Positions 50,543 to 63,354 of a stretch of 64,000 nucleotides of DNA are shown piece by piece. The DNA is taken from contig CM065183.1 in the NCBI GenBank assembly GCA_033026295.1, positions 13,184,657 to 13,248,656 of the forward strand. Direction: 5' to 3'. The stretch's first letter is position 1. Each line of letters starts with the position of its first letter. This stretch comes from Channa striata (lineage: Eukaryota; Chordata; Actinopteri; Anabantiformes; Channidae). The notes beneath the pieces were generated by a model. The model saw only the letters and a list, made by a program, of their open reading frames with translations. It did no database searches and was not told the origin of the DNA. Both the position numbers and the translations under genes were made by a program.

Positions 50543-53500
50543 CTATAAGCTACTTTCACCACTGGTGGCTGATGAGAGATGCTGGGCTGCTTCCTTTTCT
50601 CGAGGAACCTCCCTGACAGCCAAGATGCGTGTGAGCATGCTCTGAAGGGTGCAGTCCTCTAGCGGTTGACACGTGTACCAGTGCGAACTATTGAGAGCCA
50701 CATAAAAAATCACATTCACAAGAAAGAAGTAGGTGAGTTTTGTTTTCACACAGTGAGACAATGCTTCTGTTTCTTAATGTGACGCTTAGAGGAACAACAA
50801 AAAACCAACAACTGCGTTTAAAAAAAAAAAATTAAACTATTCCTCTAATTAATCCCATCATCTTATACCTATCTTACTCAGAGCCAACTCACGAAGCAGC
50901 AGATATTCACATTACTGCTTTCTCCAATTGATAAGTATTAGATTTTCCGGTATTAAACAACACTGACCTGTTTGTGTGAACATTCTGTTCAGGTTGGAGG
51001 TAAAACATGTCGCTTCTCTTCTTCACCGTCTCTGGACTGAGGACACACAAGTTCAGTTTTCTAGCTGTAGTGTAATAGTGTTTGCCTGCTTGTGTGTGTG
51101 TGTTTCTGTCTCACCATCTAGAGAGGTAGAACTCATAGAGTCTGACAGGACAGTGCAGAGGGTTGGTGACATTTTCCAGCATCTCCAGATCTGCTTTATT
51201 CTCCGCTTGTCTTTTTCTGAGACGCTCTAAGAACAGTACATATCAAAACTCTCAGCATTTCAGTTAAATAACTACCACACTCTGCTACCACTTAAAAGTA
51301 GCACCACACACAAACTACATAATTATTACTTTTATAATTCAGAATAATTATATAAAACTATAGTATTATATTATAAAAATATATAAAAATTTATATATAA
51401 ACATGACGACCTGGCTCTTCCCTGCTGGGCGTGGCAGCGCTGCTTCCCTGGTAATGGAGGTAGTGGACTTTGCCGCCTCGGGTGCAGGATTTCGAGCATC
51501 GAGTAAAGTTGGTAAAGGAGAGGCTTTGGTGCTGCACCAGCGTCGTAAAGCCAAAGCTTTTTGTGCAGAAGAAGAGCAGGGTGTTGAGCAACACTATGGG
51601 TGAGTAGGCGCCCAGCTGCTTACACTCCCACAGGTAGGACTCTTCAATACGGGAGGAAACAACAGCACCTGGGGGAGGAAGGAGAAAGCTGGGGATAAAT
51701 ATGCAGCTAAATATTGCACCATCACTAGAGGTTAAGCTTGTCTCCCCGTAGAATTCAATGCAGGCTGGTCACTATGGCAACCCCTTTTATTCGCAGTCTT
51801 TTGGCCCAGTGTTAATATAAAAGGAATGGTTATTACAACTTTAAAGTTGTAGATAATGTAAATCCAGCACAAAAACAGCAGAGTTTGCTAATGCCAATAG
51901 AAACAAGTTTATATAAATTGTGCAGATGATCTTACCACTAGGTAGCAGTTTTGGTTTCCAGTGTTGCAACATCCCAGTGATCTCAGTGGCAAACTGACTG
52001 TAGAGCTTGTCAGTGAAGATGTTCTCTATACGGCCTTTCATAAAAAGAAACTGTCCAAACAGTGGGGCAAAATAATTATTCAAAATTGAGGAAAGAGAGA
52101 AGAACACTAGAAAAGGAAGAGCGTTTGTGTGCGTGGACCTGCTGTATTCCCAGACAGAGGTAGAAGATGCTGTCTGGGCTGTAGGCCTCTCCATTTGGTC
52201 GCCTCACTTCTTTGATGAAGCAGGACAGAGCAAAGCTCAGCTCATCAGAGTCACACTGTAGGATGTCCTCTTTCAAATGCACTCGATTAGCTGCATGTTG
52301 AGAAAAGTAAAATACATGTGCTGAATTAAACAGATGTGATAAATGTATAAGACGAAAATAAAACCATAATAATAAAGAGAAGTCATTCTCACATTCTGGT
52401 GCTTGCTTGTTGTGCTGTTGGACCCAACTCTTCCAGGCTTTGACTCCATACAGGTAGTTCAGTTTGGAAACAGCTGGACTGACCAGTGAGCTACGGTTCA
52501 GTGAACCAGTCCGCCTTCGACCCTGGTTAAACAGAAATGCAGTGAATACCGGGCAGAAATGGGTTGAAATGACCCAAAAGTTGTAAACTGCTCTCAGGCC
52601 ACAGTATTTGTTTTATAAATACATGAAACATTTGAGTTAGTATGGTAAGAAATCTTTCAGGAAAAAGTGATTTCAGCACAAAAAAAAAACACCAGCCAAA
52701 GAATGACAGCACAGCCAGCAGAAAAACTTCACTGACAATGTGAAGTCAGATACTGAGAAAACAAATCTGGCTGAAGACTGCTCCTCTGTCATCATACCCG
52801 CTTGCGGCTCGAGAAACCTTCTCTGGGCCTCTTCACTCCCCGCTGTGGTGCAGATGATTTCTGACCCAATGATTCTGCAGAAACACACACAGAAAAGACA
52901 CGTTAATCTGTGTTTTTCCTCCTCAGTCTGTGAGTCTTACAGACTCTCTCTGTGAACACTTCACCTTTTTAACAGGTCTGGTGTTGAAACTACAGAGTAT
53001 AACGTCTCACCAGGTGGAAAGTCACTCTCCAAGTCCATCATTGGAGAGGAGGGAGGACACTCGGCGCTGACGGATGGCGACGGCTCGCTAGTCGTGATCT
53101 CCTCAGGCAGGGCATTAAGTTTGGGATCAGCGGACTCTGTGATGCTCTCTGTGATTCCAGTAAAAGCCAGGTTGACTTGTGTGACCATCTGAATCTTCTC
53201 ATCTTCACTGACTATGGGATTTACCACCACTGAATTCATGTCTCCACCATAACCACTACTCTGGTCTGGAGGAAACACACACAAACAAATGCAGCTGAAA
53301 ATTAAAGAAGCAAAACATTGAAGGTGTTATAAACAAGGATCCACTCCTCCCAAGCTCTCACCACTACTGGAAATATCCAGATTATTCTGTTCGCCTTCTG
53401 TCACAGCTAATGACTCTGATTGGACAGCTGCCTCTTTCACATCCTTGTTCTGTGGTGGGACTACTATGGGTACTGGAACCTGGAGAACACATGGGAAAAG

Positions 53501-55239
53501 AGTTTCATTTACTGCTGCAGATGGATAAAATACAAAAATACGACGAAGATCTTTTAACTACAGGAGTTTCACAGAACATGAATGTAGCGGGACTTACAGG
53601 CATTGGCACAGCCATCGGAACAGGTGTGTGCTGGGAGTACATGTTCATAGGCACGGGAATGAAGACAGGAACTGGGATCGGTACCATCACCACCTTTACG
53701 TTTTCCTCTTCTGCTGCAGAGGTAACTGAGACAGAACAATGGGAGGAGGACACAGATAGAGAGGTGGAAAGTTTTGTGAAATCGAAATTGAAAACTTTAC
53801 TACATTTGATTTTTATAAAATAATGATAAAACATGCTCATAATATTTTACTCTGTATCTTTGTATTTTTGTTTTTTTGTCAACAATTGACACTGCATCAT
53901 TCTTGTTCTGTACAATTAATTCATCCGTTACCTTTAACCATTTATCTTGTTCGCAAGCATGTGCAGAAAACACAAATTCCTAATTAGAAAAGTCGCAGTC
54001 GGTCGGCAGATTCAAACCAGGGAACTTTTGGCTGTGAGGAGGCAGATCTAACCACTCCATTACTTTTGTTACTAAGAGATCAAATGTTAACACGTGGTAT
54101 CTGCTGACTACCTAAAAATCCATTTTGTGATGTTTTTTGTTGATACTGTACCAGCAGCCGCAATAGTTATATGATTGTATTTATATGTATTAATATTTTA
54201 AATTACATTCATCAGATATTATTCCCATCTTTTTTTGTGACTTAAACATTTCTTTTTTGTAATTTTTGAAATGATGCCAGCATCAAAACTAACTTCCTTA
54301 TCTGCTGCTGACTTCATAAACATTCTTTAAAATCTGTAACACATATATGCACCAGGAAAAGCGAGTTAAATCCCTAAAAAGTGCAGCGCCAAAATTGTGG
54401 ACAGCAGATGTCGCCATTCTAAAAGAAACAAATTCTTATAAACTGTACCACAGCATTTTTGAAACCTATTTGCCCATCACTTTGTTGTGAATTGGCGTGA
54501 TATCAGTGAAGATGATTTGAATTGAATCACTACCATGTACAGCCATTTACAAAAAATACACTATACAACCACCTTTTTAAAGAGATGTGTTGAAATAAAA
54601 GCAAATGACGGCTGTGTTATGTAAAGAGTTTCATTTTTCTAGTTACTAGATAAAAGATATTACGGACAAGAGGCTTGACGTATTTATTTTATCAACAAAT
54701 CCTTTTTCACTTGTAAAATATTTATTACTTTTGAACATCAAATATACACTAATAGCTATTGAATTGTTGATCATTTTACATGTACTTTTGTTTGTGAATT
54801 ATGCCAGATAATTCTTGAAACATAATCTGTCTCACAATTTTTTTTAACTCAAATTAAATATAATTAAAATGTATTAATATAAAAAAAGAAACAACAGTAA
54901 AGCAACATGATCTTTACACATGTCAGTTTAATCATGTGAGAAAACAAGGAGAACATAAATCATGCACTTACAGTAAAGAAGTTACAAAAATAAAACAAAC
55001 AATATGTTGTACAATAAGTAAACATGAGAGGTGTAATACGAGCTGTAATAAACTCAGATTCAACTCAAAAGTCAAACAGGCCACAGGTGACCAGTTATGA
55101 CAGCAGATGGATGAACTGACGTTATTACTGAGGTAAATCAGGGAAGTTCAACTTTCATACATTCATATTAAACACTGAAATTTAGTGTAACAGCACAAAT
55201 ATGTGAACTGAGCATAAAAAAAAAGATGCTGGTTTCTAC

Positions 55240-55291
<52 letters not shown>

Positions 55292-58200
55292 TGAAGAATT
55301 CAAGTGGCTGCGAATGTTCACCTAACTTAAACGAATCTCATTTCTATTACCCAGAATGTAACACTACAGGGTACAGGATAATTAAAAAAAAAAAAATCCA
55401 ATGTTTATTTTTCCTTTGAAAATGTGCAACAACCCGTTGCCCAACACTTCAGGACTTTCACAGTACACCATGGCATTCAAAAGATTAAATAAATTCACTC
55501 ACTAATGTTCAACATGTCAACCGCTGGTTTGAACATTATCTAAACATACTGTGATTTAAATTTCATTATTCAGCAGCATAATTCACAATTGACGCAGTCA
55601 TGATAATTTCTCATCACATTGGAATTGCTATTACTGTGGCCATTCAGTCTTTTATCATTTAGTTACAGCCGTATCATGAGAAATCTAGAGATAGAGAATG
55701 AATTCTAGTATAACACCGTATGTAGACAGGGTCTATTTCACTGAATAACGTAAATATTAAAGTGGCCTTAAATTCCAGTGGGAAAAATATTTAATACGTA
55801 TTCAGTGATCAAGCATTACACACTACACAAAAGCATCTTTTCAATGTAGTTGTTTGAGCTCGGCCATAAGGAACAAATTGATATACCAGCAAACAAATGG
55901 TGTTGGTTTATGAGCCATCTCATAAAACATACGAATATGATTTGAAATAGTTTGTTCACCAATTCTGCAGATTTGAAAACGTTTTTAATGGGAAAAAACA
56001 ATTTATCAGATTACAGCAGGCTGCACAGCACAACATGTTTATGCTGCAAAGTGAAACGTATTCAGTGAATATATATTTTGCTGGGAGCCTGAAGTGAAAT
56101 CACTGGACTAGATGATGTAGATTTCAAAACATGACTGTGTGCCATTGAACTTAATTTCCTAAGGCAACATAAAGAAGATTCATGACTTAAAACAAGTACC
56201 ACGATTTAAATCAGCTTTAATGACATGCTTATTTTCGGTTTATGTAGTCACTGAGGTAAAGCATATATTTTTCTAGCCCATTACAGTACTGAACTGTCTT
56301 TAGATTAGTGAAACACCTTAAAGCATTTCTGTCTTATCTGGACTGTCAAGCCACCAATTTGTTTTTCATATGTAGATGATTTCATATCAACCACAATATC
56401 CCAACAGGAAATAAATGCCCTTAATGGGAAGAGGATGCAGACAGTCTGCAGAATTAATTATAAATACTGCCATCTTGAGTGTATTGTATTAAAAAAAGCT
56501 AGACACAGATACACTCCTTTAAGTTCATCATTTCACAGCACTGCCAGTTTGCAAACACACATTCATGTAACAACTGAAATTTAGTGTTCTTGCTGTCATT
56601 AAACTTTTAGGTTAAACCTAAAAACATTACAGTCACTGTTGTAGCGTAGGTGTGAACACAACCAGTGAACCCTGTAGTTGTTTCATCTCTGTCCGTGGTG
56701 AGGGCAGAAGACAACTTCTTGTGGCAGCAGATCAGGAGGCTGTGGAGAGAAAAACTCGGGTGACGCACTCGACCCTCTTAAAAAAGTCAGTTTGAATTTA
56801 CTTGGAAAAAAGACAATGTCAGTATATGACTGCTTATGTATTGTAATAGATGTTTACGTTGTTGCAATCATCACAATTACACAAAGTGTGTAGAGAATGT
56901 ATAGAGCAGAACTGAGCTTTTGGTTTTATTCAGAAGACTCACCTTGTGTTTCCAGTTCAGGAGCTGTTTTGTAGATCAGTCTGGTGTGGTACAGTTCAAA
57001 ACAGGGGACGGGACAGAGGCTGGGCTCTCCTGAACATGTCTTACAGTAAAACAAAGTTTGACTCCTCGATGTTACACTCTGCTCCTCCTCATTTCTCTCC
57101 TCATCCTCCCCATTATGCATCTCTTCTCCCGTTTTCTTCTCTGGCTCCTCCGTCTTCTGTTTCTTTCTCTCCTCTTCGTCTTCCTTGTCCACTCTCTTCC
57201 TCTTGTACTGTGAGCAGACCTTGCAGTCAGAATCAGTTTCCCTCTTGCCCAGGAAATGGCGTCCAGTCAGGCGAGCCGGCACGCCATTACACGGCTGGGT
57301 TTGTCCCTGAGGGTTCGCTGACACTGCTGAGGATGTGGAGGCTTCAGCAGATGGTTGGTCGGGTTGTGAGGGGCTATCTAGCAGAGCTGGTGCAATTATT
57401 GAGACAGCTAGTTGTCAACAGTGAATAACTGAATGAACCAAAAAATGAACGAAAACAGATGCTACACTAGGTCAGTTATGTCTGCTTTATAATGTTTTGC
57501 CTTTCTTTTGTATTACGTCTTAATATCTTTTTGAACCACTTTATAGTGGCCAGTATTTAAAATAATCTGAACTATAATATATATGAAATATATAAATAAA
57601 TAATGAGAAAAAAAGAATGAAAAGAAAAAAATAAAGTCTCAGGGAGCATGTCTACTTACATCACTTCAATGCAAGGCTGTCAGTGATTGCTGTTAGCAAC
57701 ATACATTTTTTTAAGTAGTTTAAAGATTCCTTTATGATTAAAATCCAAAAGCGTTTCCTGCAGGGTTGCATCTTTGTCTTCACAGACTGATGCTTTATAC
57801 TGAATTAAAACCAATAACTTTTATAGCCAATGACCTCAAACACATCTTTTGCCATTAGTGACAGCTTCACTATTCTAACAACCTTGTCTGATTTGTGTGA
57901 AACACAAATATAAAATTGCCTCAAAGTGAAACATGACCCCCCCACTCATGACAGCTGTTTAGACAAACTGTTTAGAGTTATTAATATACAGTATGATTGG
58001 GACTGAAAAATAAAGTTGTAAACAGTCACAATCATAAGGTTTAAAATATGTATTGCTATAAAGATGTTTATGTCTAGAGGTACAGTACATCCTGTGGTGT
58101 GTTTAACTGTGAGAAAGCTTCTCGACAGTGCGTAGCTCAGATTAAGTTTGTTCTCCTGAACCCAGCTACACACTGTCCTGCTACAACCTGTCGAGGAGGG

Positions 58201-61200
58201 TGGTTTTCTAGTTACCTGCTGACTCAGTGGAAGGTGCTGACAGCTGACACGTGATTTCTTGGTCCATGGTGAAAGGTCGACACAGAACCGACTTGTTCTT
58301 CATTTGACGTCGACGGGACACAGGCACACGCATGGCATCGGTCTGAGTACTGGCCTGGACACAGACCCAAACGAAACAAGTTAACAATAATGATTTGATT
58401 TAACATTAATAATATTAATAATAACAATAACATGTGCAATCGGACAGCTTTTTATATTAGACTGTACTTTTGCATATTAAAGTTGTCTTGTTGGCAGTTT
58501 CACTAAAATTACAAACACCAACACAGAATACATACGTGGTCAAGGTTCTTGCCGTCAATGTTGGAGGTTGGAAGTGCTCCTACAAAAGAACAATAATTAT
58601 AAAAAAACAAAAACGAACAGCACGAACCCATGCCAGTATTTCTTTACTATGTTGAACCATGGCCATGGATTTAATTGAAAATATAAAACCTAAAACGAGG
58701 GACAGCATATGTATTGTCTCCTTATGTCAAAGCATAATTTTGACCACAGTAGCCTTTGTGTGTGCAGACAGCAGACAGGTCTCAATCAGCTTAAGACACA
58801 TAACACTGCAATTTCCCCCCCCCCCGAGTCTTTCTTTGCAAAAAAGGTTTTGTCGCGTTTCAAGTCCAGCCACAGTTTCTCAGTTGGATTGAGGTCTTGG
58901 CTCTCCCATTTCAGCAACTGAAGCATGAAAACCCTTCAGATGAGTCACAGGTGTCTTGGTGGCACCATTTAACTATATAAGTGTATAATGTATAGTAGCT
59001 GATTAAAATTAATATAAAAAATGTTGATCTCTCATGACAACTTGTCTCACCAATTGTATTGTATGTTGTCAGATAGGGAAGGAGGCAGCAGGTTTAAAGG
59101 AGCATTTTGTCTTTTCTGTTTGCTCTGCTCACATCATGATCTTGACCAGAATAAATTATCTATAAACTAACCAGTCAGAGCAGTATCAGCTGACATGCTG
59201 GGTTGATTGGCAGAGCCATTGGCCAATGACACGACATCCGCTATGACAGGATTCATCTTTGAGGAGTGGTGCGGCTGGGCAGGCACTAAAAGGAGAGAAA
59301 GAAGGGATTTTACTTGACAATGAATGATCCCTTTAACATCCAGGAGCATGTATAAAAGTATAATTACATTTTTTAAAAACTAAATATCATATAATTGATA
59401 TGATAACAAAATTTACCATGTGGTGTCTGTGGGGCTGCTCCTGTACCATTACTGCTGGTGTGTTGATTCATTTCAAAATGCAGGTAACAATAATGCAGCA
59501 GACAGGTCAGGTTGCAGAAGTTTCGGACTGAACCCAAACACTGCAGCTTCTCAGTCATGTAGCTCTGTTTCCTACAACTGTCACATCGCCCCATCTGGAG
59601 AAGAGACATAAAGGAGGCGGGATGAGAGAGTAAATGGAGAAAGAAATTATATTATTAATGAAACAATGACACTGAACACAGAGTAAGGTGATTCTTTGGG
59701 TTTAGTGTAATACAATGTACATTTGACTTGAAAGGCAACTCTTTACCCCATAGTAGATTACAGTGTACTGGGACATGCAGTGAGGTCGACAGAACTCCTC
59801 CATCCTGCCTCCATAGTGGCTGTGCAGCATCTTCTGGCTGATGCCAGAGCAGTAGGTGCAGGGACGCCAGCTGTGATCCTTACGAGAGGTGATGTCATCT
59901 TTGAAGAGCAGCTTACAGTCTGTAATGAAGCATGAGCAGGGTCTGATACCATATTATCATACAATGACATATACACTATCATTCTACAAACGTATGCACA
60001 ATGTACTTTTGCCTTTGGGCCCACATACGCTGACTCACTGAGGCCTCTACAATGTTTGTAACTGTACAGGTCTTCCATTCTGCATTTAAAATTTCATACT
60101 TAATAAGCAACTGTTTACAATTACTGTCTATTTAACTACTGATATTTTAGCAAAGCAAAAAGGCCAAAACACCCACTTTCACTGCAGAAGACCAGGTCCT
60201 GTTGGTTGTAGCTGATGGCGTCAAAGTGCACCTTCTCCACTTTACAGAAGTCGCACACAGCCAGAATATTTTTCTGGGTTTTATACTGCTCACAACACAT
60301 CTTACTGCAGAACATGGATATTCGACCCTGCAGGCAAAAATGGTAATGGTAGTATCATCATCATTTGAGGTCATCGCTTAGTTGGTGAGTGCTGCACTGA
60401 GATCACTACATATGAGGAAGTTAGTGTCAAGCATGTAAATGTATGTTGATGTGGCCTGTGCTTCTTACTTGGTGACTGAATAGCAGTGGCTTGGTGTTGA
60501 ACTGTTTATTGCACTGATGACAGGTTAGTCTGGAGGTTTCACTGGGACCTCCCTCTGCTGGTTTCAGGGGCTGGGCTGGGGTCGCTCTTGCTTGGGTTTG
60601 GCTTGGGGTAGAGGGAGAGGACATGGCTGGGTAGGGAGTCACCAGTGGAGGCACTGAGCTATGACTGGGATGATGGCCAGAGAAGGGAACGGAAGATGGG
60701 TAGTCCTTGGGAACAGGAGGGACTGAGCTGGCTCCAGTGGAAGGTCCTGGTTTAGTGGGATCTCTGACAGAGGGGTCCCTGAGAGACAAGGTTCCATTGG
60801 TAAGGTCTGACTGAGACCGGGGTCCAGATTTCTGTAAGAACATGTAGGAATGACAATCAAACATTCTCAAATACACAAGATGACAAGTTTTGACTCACAG
60901 ATTGGCCACAAAAACTTTTTTTAAATTCATTTTTTTATGGGGTCTTTACCCTGTATATGGATACACAGTCGTAGGAACAGAAGTTTCGAATGGTGCCATC
61001 CACCATAGCGAGATGGTACTGAGGAACAGCTGTGACCTTGCACAGGCAGCAAGGGAATGGAGTACCTAGATGGAGAGGGGCAACATTAGTGTGTGAACAT
61101 TTACAAACACGATTTCCAGAAAAGTTGGTACATGTAAAATATAAATTAAATAAGAACGCATTTATTTGCAATTTATTTGAAACATTAGCTTCATTAGCTG

Positions 61201-63079
61201 GAAATAGTATAAAGACAATATATCAAATGCTGCACAATTTGATATGTAAAAATATTTCCAAGAATATTATCAAATTATCTAACTATTTGAATGGTCATAT
61301 AAAATATAGTACAATATACTTTAATATATTTAAGAATATAACAATAGAATCCTATTGTTAATAGGCCACTTTTACACCACTTATTATACTTGTCAGCAGT
61401 TTTTTTTTTTTTTATAATTTTTTAAATCACTTTTCCAGTCATTAGCTGCTGTCACGATTGAAAGTGTTTCCTACCAGTGAGAGTATGTCGGGGTGGTCGA
61501 CTCTGTCCCACACATGCAGGTGAACAGTATAGCTGAACTTTTCCCCTTTGGTCTCGTTCCATGATGGTGGAGGAAACTACCACCACCTTTTGACAGTAGG
61601 CGCACTCAATGGTCTTTCTGCAGGTCTGTAGGAAACAATTAGTATCGAGATGTCACAGTTGGTACACTTGTGCTCAACTTACACATACATGTTATTTATA
61701 AAAAGAATGCCCACCCCCACCCCACAGACACATACCTGTTTGTAGGTGCCAATGCAGGTGGGGCCACAGAAATTTAGTTGGGATCTTTCAATCATTAGCG
61801 TCTGGCAGGAATCGGAGTTGCTATTACAGTAAAGGCCACAGCCTTCACAGCAGTTCATGGCTAACTGACGCATCTTGCGCCATGTGAAAAAACAAGCATC
61901 ACTACAGAGTCTGTGCAGACGACCTTGATGGGTGACCTCATGCTCAATCTGCTGTAGATATGATCAAGGTCACAATGAGAACATAGAGAATAACACAAGA
62001 TGATAACATGCAAAAAACCATGACTTGGCTTATAAGACATATTGACCATAGTGTCTCATACCTTGTTAGTGACTTTGCAGACGCTGCAAAATGGTTTTTC
62101 AGCCTGTCGCTCCATTGGTTTCTGAAGTGGCTTCTCAGGCTTCCTTTCCTGTCGTTTGTCAACCCATTTGTCAGGAATCTTCTCAGCATTTTTCCTCTTG
62201 TGTCTGAAGACAGACAGACAGAACTGGCCACAGAAGTGCATGTAAGTGCTATCGTCTGCTGGAATTGTGATCATGTCCCTGGGCTGAAGAATCTCCCTGC
62301 AGAGAGAAAAGCACGAGGAACAAATGCAGCAGTCAAAAAATATATATAAACAAAAGATGATGGCAGATGGTTTGAGCAATCTTAAAGAGAAAAAAGGAGT
62401 GAAGATATTAAATACATTATATTTACTATGTATTCAGACATGCTTTGCCATCCGGCCCTGTAGCATAAGAGAGTTCAAACTGAAACAAAGAAGGACCTGT
62501 TGCACTGGAAACAGGATCGGTTCTTGTTGGCTGGAGGCAGATGGCCTGTTAGACAGACTGTGGAGCAGAACAGCTGCGTCGAACCTTTTCTTTGGAATGC
62601 TGTTTGACCTTTCAACAGAACCTAAAAACCATAACAGCTAGATTAAAACAAAATGCAATGCCAACATCAACAGTGCTGACATGATAACCATTTTTATTCC
62701 TGATAGCCATGTCATCTTTACAGATAATCACTGGACTTAATAGCAAATATTAAGAGTCTACTAACAATGCAGACAATGTTAGCAAAATTAAATACTGGAA
62801 ATGCCTTGTTAATTTTTAACATTAATAATGATTCTTCTTTTATAATATATACACTATTTTGTCATAAATAGCACAGCTGTACCTTAGAGCAGCCACTGCA
62901 GCGAACGCTACCAGGAACAGGGGGCTGAGGTGGACGTGGAGGTACTGGTGTCAGAGCCGGCAGTGAAGTTGGGATTGGAGCTGGTGGTCGGACAGGCAGA
63001 GGAGTCATGGCTTGTAGCACAGCTCCTCTACCTGGGATAAAAATTGCTGCTGGAGGCGGAGCTGGGACTGCGGCTGGCA
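50543..63079 (-). CDS. ZMYM2/3/4-family MYM zinc-finger protein, 5' end outside window
   Basis: Nuclear MYM zinc-finger protein; relatives are chromatin/corepressor cofactors. Twenty-five exons, 5' to 3': 62883-63079, 62497-62621, 62062-62296, 61736-61951, 61475-61625, 60950-61065, 60469-60831, 60177-60327, 59747-59919, 59417-59594, 59172-59285, 58536-58579, 58216-58354, 56943-57386, 53598-53713, 53362-53479, 53011-53265, 52798-52874, 52393-52522, 52139-52290, 51936-52050, 51411-51668, 51115-51226, 50968-51036, 50543-50687. All phases join (about 1396 residues). In order: a Pro-rich lead, MYM fingers (CSGCSKVLLKGQTAFQRKG; QLFCSTVCLTGH; MNCCEGCGLYC), a Pro/Ser linker, RRRQMKNKSVLC, VPIPVPVFIPVPMNMYSQ, and the C-terminal domain (RRPNGEAYSPDSIFYLCLG, FTDKLYSQF, CPVRLYEFYLSR). 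It ends SATSGESSL. I cannot tell ZMYM2, 3 and 4 apart. Confidence 0.92.
53714..56942 (-). other. ZMYM intron 14 (3.2 kb)
   Basis: Contains a SINE-like fragment at 54000-54066 (tcaaaccagggaacttttgg followed by ggcagatctaaccactcc), an AC microsatellite at 55249-55288, and AT-rich DNA. At 56690-56752 a splice-acceptor-like site is followed by a very short frame; it could be an alternative terminal exon but is not needed by the gene model. Confidence 0.5.
55249..55288. repeat. AC microsatellite
   Basis: Uninterrupted AC dinucleotide run of about 20 units in ZMYM intron 14. Confidence 0.95.
56943..57386 (-). CDS. ZMYM cassette exon with piggyBac-type Cys/His finger
   Basis: Exon 14 of the ZMYM gene: 444 bases, 148 codons, flanked by phase-1 introns on both sides, so it can be included or skipped without shifting the frame. 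It encodes GVPARLTGRHFLGKRE, a first Cys pair (CKVC), a long basic then acidic linker (KRKRVDKEDEEERKK and a Glu-rich part), and a second cluster FYCKTC...LCPVPCFELYHT. The spacing C-x2-C, C-x2-C-x6-C-x3-C-x4-H and the CxxPCFxxYHT signature match the C-terminal zinc finger of piggyBac transposases and PGBD proteins. No such exon belongs to the mammalian ZMYM genes I know of. The domain call is firm by pattern; capture from a transposon is an inference. Confidence 0.75.
57387..58215 (-). other. ZMYM intron 13
   Basis: Intron between the RRRQMKNKS exon and the piggyBac-type cassette exon. AT-rich; I see no transposon ends that would show how the cassette arrived. Confidence 0.5.
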
Positions 63080-63354
63080 CTTGAGGGCATTAGAGAAGGA
63101 AATACATTTTGTTGAAAAACATATTTTTCAGTTGCTTTAATAAAAATAAAATATAATACGCAGCTGATGCAGATTCTTTCTCTGATGTTTTATACATTCT
63201 CTTGTACAGATTGATGTTTTGTGAAGCAAATAAACTAGTCAGTCGAAACATACTAGTGTACTATACCAGTCAGTTTAACTTAACTATCACTATTAAGTTA
63301 AACCACTGTTATGATATGTGCCAACCTGTCTGAAGGTATACTGCCTAAGCATTA

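Noticed and set aside
56690..56752. Possible alternative terminal exon after the piggyBac-type exon
   Set aside because: An acceptor-like site exists, but in the right phase it reads only two residues before a stop, and the direct join to 53713 keeps the family's VPVP block in frame. Kept only as an alternative.
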